A DNA stretch of 64,000 nucleotides. Origin: Neobacillus muris (lineage in GTDB: Bacteria > Bacillota > Bacilli > Bacillales > Cytobacillaceae). Location of the stretch: contig NZ_CALPDF010000020.1 of the NCBI RefSeq assembly GCF_943193175.1, positions 1 through 64,000 on the forward strand. The letters run 5' to 3'. The number at the start of each line of letters is the position of its first letter. Position 1 is the first letter of the stretch. A model generated the notes under the pieces. That model did no database searches. It saw only the letters and a program-made list of their open reading frames with translations, and was not told where the DNA came from. The position numbers and the translations under genes are program-made. Positions 25,650 through 33,886 of the stretch are shown here, one piece after another.

Positions 25650-25722
25650 CAGCTCAGCCGTCATAGTTCGACACCTTAGACCTGGAGCTTTGCGTCCCAA
25701 TCTTTCGAATGGTTTGCCTTTA
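25645..25722 (-). ncRNA. Cyclic di-GMP-I (GEMM-I) riboswitch
   Basis: The minus strand reads GGCAAACCATTCGAAAGATT, then GGGACGCAAAGCTCCAGGT, then CTAAGGTGTCGAACTATGAC, then GGCTGAGCTGCC. This is the GEMM-I signature: GGCAAACC, a P2 hairpin with GAAA tetraloop, GGGACGCAAAGC with its ligand-contacting bases, CCxGGxCTAAGG, a second hairpin ending in GAC, and a closing GCC strand. It strongly resembles the Vc2 aptamer. AGGCA/TGCCT forms P1. It heads the short leader of the Sda-like gene. Confidence 0.93.
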
Positions 25723-25750
25723 TCTATTTAAAAGTTATTTTACTATTTAA

Positions 25751-25756
25751 ATTATA
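25751..25756 (-). promoter_or_regulatory. -10 element for the riboswitch leader
   Basis: On the minus strand TATAAT (plus-strand ATTATA at 25751-25756) lies about 30 nt before the aptamer GGCAAACC in a very AT-rich stretch. A TTTTAA-like -35 is possible at 18-nt spacing. The rest of 25757-25924 holds only the leader of the second kinase. Confidence 0.55.
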
Positions 25757-25924
25757 GTACATTTTTAAAATAATTTAAAACCCAATTGACAGGGAATTCC
25801 TGAAATGACACGCGCGCGCCTCAACAGATGGAAAATGCAGGAATAAGAAAAATAAAGGAGGATTTTCTCGAATAACAGCGAATTTTTAGTGATAAATTGA
25901 TAGATCGGTGATGAGGTACATACC

Positions 25925-27235
25925 ATGATGATTCAATATGACCATATCCTGCTGCAAATGTTGATGGTGCTGTTCCCGATTATTCTTTATCAAGCCATCA
26001 TGAGCGATAAAAGAATGGGCCATAAGCTCGAGGCCGCCTATTGGTTTGCGGTTTGCGCAACGACCGTGTCACTTTGTGTCGTGTTTACGATAAAAATCGA
26101 AGAGGGAATCTATCTCGATCTGCGGATGGTTCCTTGGTTTCTGGCATTTTTATACGGCGGTCCAGCCGTTGGATTCCTCGTATCAGCCTTTTTTGTCGTG
26201 ATTCGTTTTATAGCTGGCGGGCCCGGGATGGTTCCGGCCTTTGTCGTGTTGTTCATCTGCACGCTCGTCATTCTTAAATTCCGCCTTCATTTTAAAAATT
26301 GGAGCCGGCCGAAGAAAATCGGCATGTCGATCGTTTTCTTGGGCTTTACGGCTTATTCGATTCCCTATATCGGATCGTTGATATTAGATGTCCCTGTCAC
26401 CAAGATCCGGCTTATCATTTACGGCGTTTATATTGCCGCCAATGGGATTACCGTTTGGCTTGCAGTCCACCTGCTAGAGTCGTACTCGGAGAAAAGCAAG
26501 CTATTAAATGAAATCCGGAAAAACGAGAAGCTCCAGGTGGTCGGGCAGATGGCCGCCAGTGTGGCGCATGAAATCAGAAACCCAATGACAAGCGTCCGCG
26601 GTTTTGTCCAGCTGCTGTCCACCTCCACCGCCCTGTCGGAGTCTGAGCGGAGCTATCTTTCGGTTTGTTTGATGGAGCTGGACCGGGCCAATAAAATCAT
26701 TTCGGACTATTTATCATTAGGCAAGAACTTCGACCAGGAAAAACTGCGCCCGGTGAATCTGAGCTGGATTGCTTCCCAATCAGTTAAATCCCTTTCCTCG
26801 TATTCCTTGATGGAAAACGTGGAGGTGAAATTTACGAACGATCACCATGCCGTTGTCTTAGGGGTTCCAGGGCGTGTCCAGCAAATGCTTGTCAATTTGA
26901 TCAAGAACGCGATTGAAGCCGCCAGCCCATCAGGATTCGTCGAGATGACCCTCCGCAAAAAGGGGGATAGTGTCCTAGTCATCATTACCGATGACGGAAC
27001 CGGCATGACCTCGCAGCAGATTGAAAATCTCGGCCTGCCCTACTATTCCACCAAGGAGAAAGGAACCGGGCTTGGCATTATGGTCACCCTGCAAATCATC
27101 AAAGAAATGGGCGGCACCTGGGCCGTCAAAAGCGAGCTCAACCAAGGCACCCAGTTTACCCTCTCATTCCCGCTGGCGAAACAAGGGGAAGGCTCTCCTG
27201 CTGAGGCCGAGGAACGTGTGTATGTTTCTGTATAA
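25925..27235 (+). CDS. KinB-like membrane sensor histidine kinase (paralogue 2)
   Basis: A 436-aa paralogue of the kinase at 23777-25084. Nearly all residues are shared in the kinase core (His215 in AHEIRNPMTSVRGFVQLL, NLIKNAIEAA, DDGTGMT, GTGLGIMV). More differences occur in the membrane sensor, for example AVGFLVSAFFVVIRFIAGGPG against the first copy's GVGLLVSAFFIVIRFLMGGNG. Upstream sequence is also similar (GATCGGT plus a GGTACAT block just before the ATG), so the duplication included the leader. The divergence in the sensor suggests different input with the same output. No response regulator is linked. Confidence 0.9.
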   Translation: MMIQYDHILLQMLMVLFPIILYQAIMSDKRMGHKLEAAYWFAVCATTVSLCVVFTIKIEEGIYLDLRMVPWFLAFLYGGPAVGFLVSAFFVVIRFIAGGPGMVPAFVVLFICTLVILKFRLHFKNWSRPKKIGMSIVFLGFTAYSIPYIGSLILDVPVTKIRLIIYGVYIAANGITVWLAVHLLESYSEKSKLLNEIRKNEKLQVVGQMAASVAHEIRNPMTSVRGFVQLLSTSTALSESERSYLSVCLMELDRANKIISDYLSLGKNFDQEKLRPVNLSWIASQSVKSLSSYSLMENVEVKFTNDHHAVVLGVPGRVQQMLVNLIKNAIEAASPSGFVEMTLRKKGDSVLVIITDDGTGMTSQQIENLGLPYYSTKEKGTGLGIMVTLQIIKEMGGTWAVKSELNQGTQFTLSFPLAKQGEGSPAEAEERVYVSV

Positions 27236-27265
27236 GGTGGCGTGTGGTACGGTGCCTTCACACGC

Positions 27266-27778
27266 TCATTGCGAATAAAATTCCTTCTTCTTTTTGAGAT
27301 AGTCGATCTCACACGGAAGGAGCTTGTAGGGAATCTCCCTGCCTTTTTTCTTGTTCCGGCCGGTTACTTCCCACCTGGCCTTTTCTAGTTTCAAGTGAAC
27401 CATCACATTGGTATTATCGGGCTTCTTGTATAAGACATAGGCCTCCTGCGGCCTGACAAACAATCGCGGATTTCCGCGGGTGGCGACAAAGAAATGCTTT
27501 TTCAACGAATCATAGTACTCATCTTTTTCCTTCCCCCCGTAAATCATATTGGCCGCATCTAAATCCCTGGCAGACACTTCGATGTACTGATGTTCATCAA
27601 TATCCAGCTGAAAGCTTGAAATGACATCTTTGATCACCTGCTGGGTAAATTGCTCATCCCGGGCCTTCCTTTGCTCCATGCACTCCGGTGTTAATCGAGG
27701 GGCTTCCGCATGCAATGGCTGTGAAAATGAGCCGAACAACAGGGACAAACCGAACATCAAGAATAATGCTTTTTTCAA
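27266..27778 (-). CDS. Secreted protein of unknown function
   Basis: A 170-aa exported protein. The TTG at 27778 follows GAGGTGA by 7 nt and opens a clear signal peptide (LKKALFLMFGLSLLFGSFSQ, cleavage near LHA-EA). The mature part starts with a helical segment (QQVIKDVISSFQL), then mixed alpha/beta sequence (HFFVATRGNPRLFVR, NVMVHLKLEKARWEVTGRN), and has two cysteines (PECMEQ, LPCEID) that could form one disulfide. The region resembles secreted DUF3888-like Bacillus proteins, but I am not certain of that. It converges with the second kinase, 30 nt away. Confidence 0.65.
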   Translation of the reverse strand: MKKALFLMFGLSLLFGSFSQPLHAEAPRLTPECMEQRKARDEQFTQQVIKDVISSFQLDIDEHQYIEVSARDLDAANMIYGGKEKDEYYDSLKKHFFVATRGNPRLFVRPQEAYVLYKKPDNTNVMVHLKLEKARWEVTGRNKKKGREIPYKLLPCEIDYLKKKKEFYSQ

Positions 27779-27942
27779 AAAAATCACCTCACCATGTTTT
27801 GAATAGTATTTGACTTGGCTGAAGTGAATATCCCAAGGGCCGATGGCGTCCGTTTCCAATTTTCATGAATATTCACGGCTAAAGGAAAATATCTTTAGAT
27901 AAGGATTTCACCAAATTCCATACTAAGACGGAGGCTGTTTCT

Positions 27943-28122
27943 TTGTATCGGAATAAGAATATCAACATCATCATCCTTTTGCTCTGCTGCCTGCTGCTTG
28001 CATTTATTGTGCATGTCCTTACCCATGTCCGAATTTATGTGGTCTATAGTACAGGGATTGGCCCGATTTTGGTCATTGGATTGATCATCGGTTTGATTGT
28101 TCTACTCTATTTCAAGGGTTAA
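27943..28122 (+). CDS. Small two-helix membrane protein (59 aa)
   Basis: A 59-codon ORF starting with TTG (LYRNKNINIIILLLCC), preceded by GGAGG at about 9 nt and followed by a strong terminator. Two hydrophobic helices (about residues 8-26 and 39-56) flank the polar THVRIYVVYSTGIGP. The whole would span the membrane twice with short ends. Family not recognised. The ribosome site, tight ORF and adjacent terminator argue for a real single-gene transcript. Confidence 0.65.
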   Translation: MYRNKNINIIILLLCCLLLAFIVHVLTHVRIYVVYSTGIGPILVIGLIIGLIVLLYFKG

Positions 28123-28134
28123 TCGGATTAGCTA

Positions 28135-28160
28135 AGCCAGGCGCATCGCCTGGTTTTTTG
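28135..28160 (+). terminator. Terminator of the 59-aa membrane protein gene
   Basis: CCAGGCG-CAT-CGCCTGG followed by TTTTTTG, 15 nt after the stop codon. Confidence 0.9.
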
Positions 28161-28226
28161 TTCATAATGCCTGGCATATCGGTAATAATAGAATGACTGA
28201 AGATGTCAGGAATAGAGGCCGGTGCC

Positions 28227-29249
28227 ATGCAGAGGAATTATGCGATTGATTTTTTCAAGTTTTTCGCCATTGCGGCAGTCGTGGTGATTCATACATTTCC
28301 TAGCGATCATGAGCTGGGGTTCTTTTTTGTCGATAACTTTACCCGGTTTGCGGTCCCGTATTTTTTTGCGGCCTCGGGGTATTTGTTCGGCCTCAAGGTG
28401 AAGGATAACCCTCATTCTTGGTCCTATTTTAAACGGTATCTTTGGAAAATCCTCAAGATTTATCTCTGCTGGCTGCTGTTTTATATCGGCTATGATATTG
28501 TCCGGATATATTTAGAGCACGGCGGCAGCATCCGTGGCGAGTTATCCAAGTACCGCGAGAATTTGACGCTCCGGAATCTGCTTTATTATGGGGAGGGAAC
28601 GAGCGGCTACCAGCTGTGGTTTGTGATTGCCCTTGTATGGAGCATGACGGTTTTATATGGTTGTTTCCGGATGAAAAAAATCGGCTTTCTGCTGATGGTC
28701 AGTTTAGGCTTGAATGTGGCCGGGCTGTTCGGGCAGTCGTATGCCTATTTTTATGAGCTGCCAGTGGAAAGTACACGTGATGCCCTGTATATCGGCCTGT
28801 TTTATACAACCTTGGGCTTCTCGTTTGCCTCTTGTCGAAAGCCGATGCGCTTCCGTAAGTGGACTTATTTGATTGGGTTTTGTTTGTTTGCGGTGCTGCA
28901 GGCAGCGGAGGGCTACTGGCTGGAGAAAGTGCTGTCAGCGAAGCACGGCGAGTATTTTTTATCAACGATTTTCTTAACGGTATTCCTGTTTCTATTGACG
29001 ATCACTTGCCCAAATCTGGGCAAGGGGTTATGGATTTCGAAAGTCGGGGCCAGATCGTTGGGGATTTACACGATTCATGTGTTTTTCATCGACATGGTCG
29101 ACCTCTTGTTTGACGGCCTCGGTGAAGGGAGCGTCACCCATAGTGTGCTGTGGAATGTGATCGACGCCTCCCTCGTCTTTTCCGCATCGTATTTGGCCTA
29201 TGATGTGCTGCAGCTGGTGAAAAATAGAATTCCTTCTCCACAAAAATAG
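28227..29249 (+). CDS. Acyltransferase 3 family membrane protein
   Basis: A 340-aa integral membrane protein of the acyltransferase-3 family, which acylates extracellular sugars or lipids. The N-terminal RNYAIDFFKFFAIAAVVVIH contains the conserved FR/K-ggAi-xVVxxH pattern with the catalytic-type His. About ten TM helices follow, and SLGIYTIHVFFIDMV matches the conserved C-terminal IYxxH segment. ATG 28227 is preferred to 28203 because AGAGG precedes it, but both are possible. No neighbouring genes define its substrate. Wall teichoic acid, peptidoglycan or exopolysaccharide are candidates. Confidence 0.85.
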   Translation: MQRNYAIDFFKFFAIAAVVVIHTFPSDHELGFFFVDNFTRFAVPYFFAASGYLFGLKVKDNPHSWSYFKRYLWKILKIYLCWLLFYIGYDIVRIYLEHGGSIRGELSKYRENLTLRNLLYYGEGTSGYQLWFVIALVWSMTVLYGCFRMKKIGFLLMVSLGLNVAGLFGQSYAYFYELPVESTRDALYIGLFYTTLGFSFASCRKPMRFRKWTYLIGFCLFAVLQAAEGYWLEKVLSAKHGEYFLSTIFLTVFLFLLTITCPNLGKGLWISKVGARSLGIYTIHVFFIDMVDLLFDGLGEGSVTHSVLWNVIDASLVFSASYLAYDVLQLVKNRIPSPQK

Positions 29250-29279
29250 GGGTAGGTCCTCAGAACTGCCCCCCTTGGA

Positions 29280-29732
29280 TTATTCGTCACGGCCAAATAT
29301 TTTTTGAAATCCGTACATGATAAACGAAACACTATAAAACATTAAGAAGAAATAAAAATGGCTCATGCGTTTGAGTGAAAAGATGTTATATTTTTTAAAT
29401 AACCACGTCAGCGGGTAAGCGAACAGCAAGTCGAAGGCCGTGTTTAAGGCTGTGTACTTCAAAAATTTTCCGTACGTCCATTTAAAGATCCACATGGACC
29501 CCGCTAAAAATGGACCGATAATAAAGGGAAGCTCTTGATTAAGATTGGGGGTGAGTCTTGTCCCAAAAACCCACCATTTTTTCTTCGTTCCAATGTACGA
29601 CAGGTTCATGAGAATAAAGGATACGAAAAAAGACGAAGGCAGAAATTTTTTGATGTTCTTCCACCCAATAAACGGGACGGTCATCCAAGAAATGAGGACC
29701 ATGCCCATTAAAATGATTTTGGATCTGCTCAC
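29280..29732 (-). CDS. CBO0543-family membrane protein
   Basis: A 150-aa membrane protein with four to five hydrophobic segments. The pattern WWVFGTRLTPNLN, then LPFIIGPFLAGSMWIFKWTYGKFLKY, then a Lys-rich loop (KKYNIFSLKRMSH) fits the CBO0543 family common in Bacillus, whose role is unknown. GTG 29732 follows AGGAGG at 9 nt; the GTG at 29741 is inside that site. The gene is single, converging with the acyltransferase. No regulatory signal was found. Confidence 0.7.
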   Translation of the reverse strand: MSRSKIILMGMVLISWMTVPFIGWKNIKKFLPSSFFVSFILMNLSYIGTKKKWWVFGTRLTPNLNQELPFIIGPFLAGSMWIFKWTYGKFLKYTALNTAFDLLFAYPLTWLFKKYNIFSLKRMSHFYFFLMFYSVSFIMYGFQKIFGRDE

Positions 29733-29811
29733 TATTTCCACCCTCCTTTACATGATTAAAATCTCCATTCCTTTTTAAAATATGTTGTCCTTCTTCCAAT
29801 AAAATTGCATG

Positions 29812-29838
29812 AAAAAACGCAAGTGGCTGGCACTTGCG
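29812..29838 (-). terminator. Terminator downstream of the chemoreceptor gene
   Basis: On the minus strand CGCAAGTG-CCAGC-CACTTGCG is followed by TTTTTT, 107 nt past the chemoreceptor stop. Confidence 0.8.
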
Positions 29839-29944
29839 CTTTCTATTTTGCTGATTGGAGTTTTTTACCAGAATTTTGCAGCGCTGGTTCGCTCGACAGC
29901 ATCAAACGATTTGATAATCGTCCCTTTAGGAACGACAGTTTGTG

Positions 29945-31636
29945 CTACAGTTTAAAGCGGTTAATATGCTTCTGCAGTTCCTCTGCCATGCTGGATAAAT
30001 AAGTGGCCGACTCTGTTACTTGCTGCATGGCTGAGGCCTGCTGCTGGCTTGCTGCTGCTACCTCTTGTGTTCCGGATGCTGCAGATGCAGCAACCTCCTT
30101 AATAGACTGGATTGTTTGAACCATTTGCTCAGAGCTTCCAGCCATTTCTTGTACAGCTGCGGATACTTCTTGTATCTGATATTTTACAATCGTAACGGCC
30201 TCTTTAATGTCTTCAAATGAAGTTCCCGCCGTATTGACGACTTCGATTCCAGAAGATACTTCATTCGTAGCAGCCTCCATTGATTGAATCGACTCTCTTG
30301 TTTCTTTTTGCATTGTCGAAATAAACTTAGAAATCTGTTCGGCGTTGTGGGCCGATTGTTCGGCTAGCTTCCGGACCTCATTGGCCACAACGGCAAATCC
30401 ACGGCCATGATCTCCCGCTCTCGCAGCTTCGATGGAAGCGTTCAGTGCCAGCAAATTGGTTTGATCCGCAATGTTCGTAATCACGGATACCACATTTCCA
30501 ATCTGCCCTGATCGTTCTCCCAAGCCTTCAATTTTTTTGGAGAGTCCAATAAAGGTTTCATTAATGGCATTCATTTGCTCAATGGCTCTTTCAATCATTT
30601 TACTGCCTTCTGCCGCTTTGTCGGACGCATTGACGGCACTATTTGAAACACTTAGAGAGTTATCGGCAATCTGCTGAACTCCGATGGACATTTCATTAAT
30701 GGTATGAGAGGTTTCCTCTACGCTCTTTACTTGTTTAGTAACGCCCTCCGCTACATGCTGCATTGTGATGCCAATTTGCACAGAAGCAGCACTTGTTTCT
30801 TCTGCACTTGCGGATAGCTCTTCGGAAGAGGACGCCACTTGTTCTGCATTCACTCTTACTTGCTGAATCAAGTCCCGCAGATTGGCAGCCATCTCATTGA
30901 ATGATTTTGCTAAGTGGCCAATTTCATCCCTATTTTTTATTTGAATGTTTTCAACAGTGAGGTCGCCCGCTGCTATCTTCTCTACCATATCAGCTAGCTT
31001 CACGATTGGTTTTGAAACCATTCGTCTGATTACATTTGAAACGATGCCGCCTATAACAATCGCGAGGATGCCCAAAATAATGACCCAGGTCTTGACGGAA
31101 GTCACTTCCGTGTTCGTTTCCTTCGTACCGGAATCTAGAATGCTTTGCTGCAGCTTACTTAACTGTTCTATTTCCTGGTCCATTGTATTCATCACTGCTT
31201 GGTCTTGAGAGTTTGATAGCTGAACAACATCGTTTATGTTATTTTGCTGTTTAAATAACACTTGTTGATTCCCCAAATTAAAAAATACTCTTTCTGTTGT
31301 CTTTAAGCTCTTTAACAGCTGCTTGGCTTGCTTATTCTTTAACAATTTTTCCAGATTTTTACTCGATGTCAAGAAGTCTTCATGCCCTTTTTTAAAATCC
31401 TCAAGAGATTTTTGGTCCCCGCTGAGTAAATACCCTCTTACATCAGCTTCTTCATTTTTTATAATTCCGTTCAGTTCTTCAATTAAAATGAGTTTCTTTG
31501 CTTTATCATTGATCAAATCATCATAGGATCCTTCAAGCTTCGTAATTTGTGTGAAACTTATGATGACTGTTACACCAAGAATAAGCAGGACAGAAAAAAA
31601 GCTAAAAAACAACTTTTTACCGATTGTGAATTTCAT
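29945..31636 (-). CDS. Methyl-accepting chemotaxis protein
   Basis: A 563-aa chemoreceptor. TM1 (about residues 8-29) and TM2 (about 184-206) flank a helical extracellular 4HB domain. A HAMP segment (about 207-260, [20 protein letters not shown]) and a long signalling coiled coil follow. The hairpin tip [43 protein letters not shown] binds CheA/CheW. Glu/Gln pairs in the helices are methylation sites. ATG 31636 follows GGGGGAT. A sigma-D-type promoter lies at 31751-31778, as expected for a motility gene. The ligand is unknown. Confidence 0.95.
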   Translation of the reverse strand: MKFTIGKKLFFSFFSVLLILGVTVIISFTQITKLEGSYDDLINDKAKKLILIEELNGIIKNEEADVRGYLLSGDQKSLEDFKKGHEDFLTSSKNLEKLLKNKQAKQLLKSLKTTERVFFNLGNQQVLFKQQNNINDVVQLSNSQDQAVMNTMDQEIEQLSKLQQSILDSGTKETNTEVTSVKTWVIILGILAIVIGGIVSNVIRRMVSKPIVKLADMVEKIAAGDLTVENIQIKNRDEIGHLAKSFNEMAANLRDLIQQVRVNAEQVASSSEELSASAEETSAASVQIGITMQHVAEGVTKQVKSVEETSHTINEMSIGVQQIADNSLSVSNSAVNASDKAAEGSKMIERAIEQMNAINETFIGLSKKIEGLGERSGQIGNVVSVITNIADQTNLLALNASIEAARAGDHGRGFAVVANEVRKLAEQSAHNAEQISKFISTMQKETRESIQSMEAATNEVSSGIEVVNTAGTSFEDIKEAVTIVKYQIQEVSAAVQEMAGSSEQMVQTIQSIKEVAASAASGTQEVAAASQQQASAMQQVTESATYLSSMAEELQKHINRFKL

Positions 31637-31750
31637 GGCAGTTATCCCCCAGTTTGTATTCGATTTCTGTTGAATGACAATGTCATACACTCATTAAAGG
31701 GCAGAACCTTATCTATCGTTCCAGTTCCTATAAAAGAGTGCACGTTTAAA

Positions 31751-31778
31751 ATAATCGGTATTCTTAGAATTTTGTTTA
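31751..31778 (-). promoter_or_regulatory. Sigma-D promoter of the chemoreceptor gene
   Basis: Minus-strand TAAA (31778-31775), then 15-16 nt, then CCGATTAT, close to the sigma-D consensus TAAA-N15-GCCGATAT. It gives a leader of roughly 110 nt. Confidence 0.6.
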
Positions 31779-31789
31779 ATATTTTAAAC

Positions 31790-31816
31790 AAAAAAACCAA
31801 CTCAAAGGGTTGGCTT
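31790..31816 (-). terminator. Weak orphan terminator-like hairpin
   Basis: On the minus strand CCAAC/GTTGG is followed by TTTTTTTG, but no minus-strand gene is visible upstream. It may end a short untranslated RNA or be chance. Confidence 0.3.
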
Positions 31817-31959
31817 TAGAATGGTACATAAAGTTGTAAAAAATGGGGGCCAGGAATGTGCATGATTCCTTTGCAATCATCGGTAACACCATTCCAAAAG
31901 AAATATCGGTTTTAGAAGGGAAAAGTTTAGAAAACAGCGGCTAGGTCCATATTTCACCC

Positions 31960-31986
31960 TATACCAATTTCTATTTCAGCCGATTA
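31960..31986 (+). promoter_or_regulatory. Sigma-D promoter of the FlaG-like gene
   Basis: TATA, 15 nt, then GCCGATTA (31979-31986). The -10 is nearly consensus for sigma-D, about 38 nt before the start codon at 32025. Confidence 0.6.
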
Positions 31987-32024
31987 GTCTATGTATATAA
32001 GTTTATCAAAAGGGGATGTACGTT

Positions 32025-32390
32025 TTGAGCATTCATTCAACCACATTCAATCTTCAAAACAACCAAAGCTATTCTACTAAATATAGTGGTGAGACAGGCA
32101 GTCCAAGCAGTCCGGAACAAACGAAACCAGCGGATGAACGCCCACAAACTGCAAATGGTACAGGGACAACAGAGGAAAGAGTTCAACATGCAATTAAAAA
32201 TTTTAATCAAATTTTCAATTCTACACATATAGAGTTTCAGATGCATGAGGATTCTGGGAAATATTTTGTGCAAATCATCGATAATCAGTCCAAGGAAGTG
32301 TTGAAACAGATTCCTTCAGAAGAATTTTTAGAAATGGCCGCTGCCACTAAAGAGCAGCAGCAAAGTCTATTATTGGATACGCGCGTTTAA
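32025..32390 (+). CDS. flaG: FlaG-family flagellar protein
   Basis: A 121-aa protein. A low-complexity Ser/Thr/Pro/Gln N-terminal half is followed by the FlaG domain: HIEFQMHEDSGKYFVQIIDNQSKEVLKQIPSEEFLEMAA, matching the family's hydrophobic-strand, turn and IPP/IPS-xxxL pattern. FlaG proteins affect filament length, usually next to fliD. Here the gene is isolated beside a chemoreceptor and a ComFB gene. TTG 32025 follows AGGGG at 9 nt; the ATG at 32016 abuts that site. A sigma-D promoter upstream agrees with flagellar function. Confidence 0.8.
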   Translation: MSIHSTTFNLQNNQSYSTKYSGETGSPSSPEQTKPADERPQTANGTGTTEERVQHAIKNFNQIFNSTHIEFQMHEDSGKYFVQIIDNQSKEVLKQIPSEEFLEMAAATKEQQQSLLLDTRV

Positions 32391-32500
32391 AAAGCAAAGT
32401 ATATCAGTGAATTTTCACGTTGATAATAGTAGAAACTAAATGTTTTTTGCAAAACGTACGATAACTATATTAGTTTCTAAAACATAAAAGGAGATTCAGC

Positions 32501-32773
32501 GTGAAACAATACATCAATGTTATGGAAGAAGTTGTTGAGTCTTTAGTTACCTTTATGCTGCAAAGTCCCGACTATCGCCTTTTTTGCAAATGTGAAAAGT
32601 GTAAAACAGACATAATCGCCTATAGCCTAAACAATCTGCCGCCGCACTATGTAACAACCGAAGAAGGAAGAAAAAATGTTTTTGAAAATTTAAATACAGA
32701 TAAAAATAGAGAATGGGTCAATAAGCGAATTATCAGTGCGATTCATTTGGTTCATAATTATCCAAAGCATTAA
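32501..32773 (+). CDS. comFB: ComFB-family protein
   Basis: A 90-aa ComFB-domain protein with GTG start after AAAGGAG. The sequence NVMEEVVESLVTFMLQSPDYRLFCKCEKCKTDIIAYSLNNLPPHYV shows the family's helical core, the CxCxxC metal-type motif at about residues 28-33 and the LNxLPPxY signature. ComFB sits in the late competence operon of B. subtilis but is dispensable for competence. The family has recently been reported to bind cyclic dinucleotides, including c-di-GMP. Its position beside flaG and a chemoreceptor fits a motility or second-messenger role, which is inference. Confidence 0.85.
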   Translation: MKQYINVMEEVVESLVTFMLQSPDYRLFCKCEKCKTDIIAYSLNNLPPHYVTTEEGRKNVFENLNTDKNREWVNKRIISAIHLVHNYPKH

Positions 32774-32835
32774 GTAAGATACAGTCATGAAAGAGCCAGA
32801 CTTATTCATTATCTCTCCCTTTATATAAATAGAGA

Positions 32836-32872
32836 GGCCCTCGAAAATCATTTTTTCGAGGGCTATTTTTTA
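32836..32872. terminator. Bidirectional terminator between comFB and znuA
   Basis: GCCCTCGAAAA/TTTTTTCGAGGGC with a short loop and T tracts in both directions. Confidence 0.9.
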
Positions 32873-33796
32873 ATTCATAATGGTCAGTTTAAGGGCCTCC
32901 AGATTTTTTTCCATCACACCGATATAATCTAACCCTTGATCCTGCTCTTCTTTTGTCAGACCTTCCAGCGGATTTAATACCTCTGTTTTCGCACCGATTT
33001 CTTTTGCTAACGTTTTGGCCACTTTGGCGGAGGTCATCTCCTCAAAGTAGATCACCTTCACGTTTTTCTCTTTCGTCATTTCCGTTAATTCCGAAAGCTT
33101 GCGCAGCGTCGGTTCCACATCTGGCGACAATCCGGCAATTGGGATTTGCGTTAAGCCATATTGATTAGCCAAATAACCAAACGCCGCATGCTGTGTCACA
33201 AATTCCTTCGTTTTGGCTTGATCGATTGTTTCCTTGTATAACTGGTCCAGCTCCACAAGCTGGGAATTGAGCGCGTCGGCATTCTGTTGATACTGCTCTT
33301 TGTGGGCTGGGTCTGCCTGTTCTAATGCCTTGGCGATCGTCTTCACCTCTTGCTGGGCCAAAACAGGTGACAGCCATACATGGGGGTCTTTAGAAGACGC
33401 ATGCTCATGGTCGTCCTCTTCCTCTGTCTCCAGTGCATCCATCAACTCAATCCCGTCGGAAGCCTCGACTACCTTTAACTCGTCGTTCTTCACACTCTTT
33501 AGGACTTTTTCAGTCCAGGTTTCAAAGTATTGGCTGTTGTAAATGAACACGTCCGCGTCTTGGATTTTGGCCATATCCTTTGTCGATGGCTCCCAATCGT
33601 GGGGCTCTACCCCATTTGGGATCAATAGTTCCACATCGGCTAGATCGCCGGCCACTTTTTCGGTAAAGTAATACATTGGATAAAACGTCGTCACAATCTG
33701 CAGCTTTTTCGATGCTTTTTCTTTCGTTGAAGCCGCATTGGAGCAGCCGCTAACGGCCAGCAGCAAAATAATTAATGCAAACATCATTTTTTTCAT
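32870..33796 (-). CDS. znuA: Zinc ABC transporter substrate-binding lipoprotein
   Basis: A 308-aa cluster A-I metal-binding lipoprotein of the ZnuA/AdcA family. The signal peptide ends in a lipobox (LLLAVSGC). Metal-binding histidines appear in GVEPHDWEPS, SKDPHVWLSPV and TQHAAFGYLA, with the final acidic ligand in the DxGLDYIGVMEKN region, and an acidic/His loop (EEEDDHEHASS) typical of zinc binders. GGAGG precedes the ATG at 33796. Two Zur boxes lie upstream. No permease or ATPase gene is adjacent, so it must share a transporter encoded elsewhere. Confidence 0.9.
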   Translation of the reverse strand: MKKMMFALIILLLAVSGCSNAASTKEKASKKLQIVTTFYPMYYFTEKVAGDLADVELLIPNGVEPHDWEPSTKDMAKIQDADVFIYNSQYFETWTEKVLKSVKNDELKVVEASDGIELMDALETEEEDDHEHASSKDPHVWLSPVLAQQEVKTIAKALEQADPAHKEQYQQNADALNSQLVELDQLYKETIDQAKTKEFVTQHAAFGYLANQYGLTQIPIAGLSPDVEPTLRKLSELTEMTKEKNVKVIYFEEMTSAKVAKTLAKEIGAKTEVLNPLEGLTKEEQDQGLDYIGVMEKNLEALKLTIMN

Positions 33797-33826
33797 GGTT
33801 TTTTCTGCCTCCATTTCCATAATCCG

Positions 33827-33842
33827 AAATCATTACGATTTA
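33827..33842 (-). promoter_or_regulatory. Zur box, proximal
   Basis: AAATCATTACGATTTA, containing the ATTACGATTT half of the Bacillus Zur operator, 30 nt upstream of the znuA start. Confidence 0.65.
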
Positions 33843-33886
33843 AAGGGGATAATTATTTCATATTTTTTAAGTTTAGTAGGAATTAC

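Noticed and set aside
25667..25673. A perfect Spo0A box (TGTCGAA on the minus strand) upstream of the Sda-like gene
   Set aside because: It lies inside the riboswitch aptamer, in transcribed RNA, and is explained by conserved aptamer structure.
29809..29955. A 48-codon plus-strand ORF with a signal-like N-terminus (MKKRKWLALALSILLIG)
   Set aside because: There is no ribosome site, its 5' end is the stem of the chemoreceptor terminator, and its 3' end overlaps that gene; kept only as a low-probability possibility.
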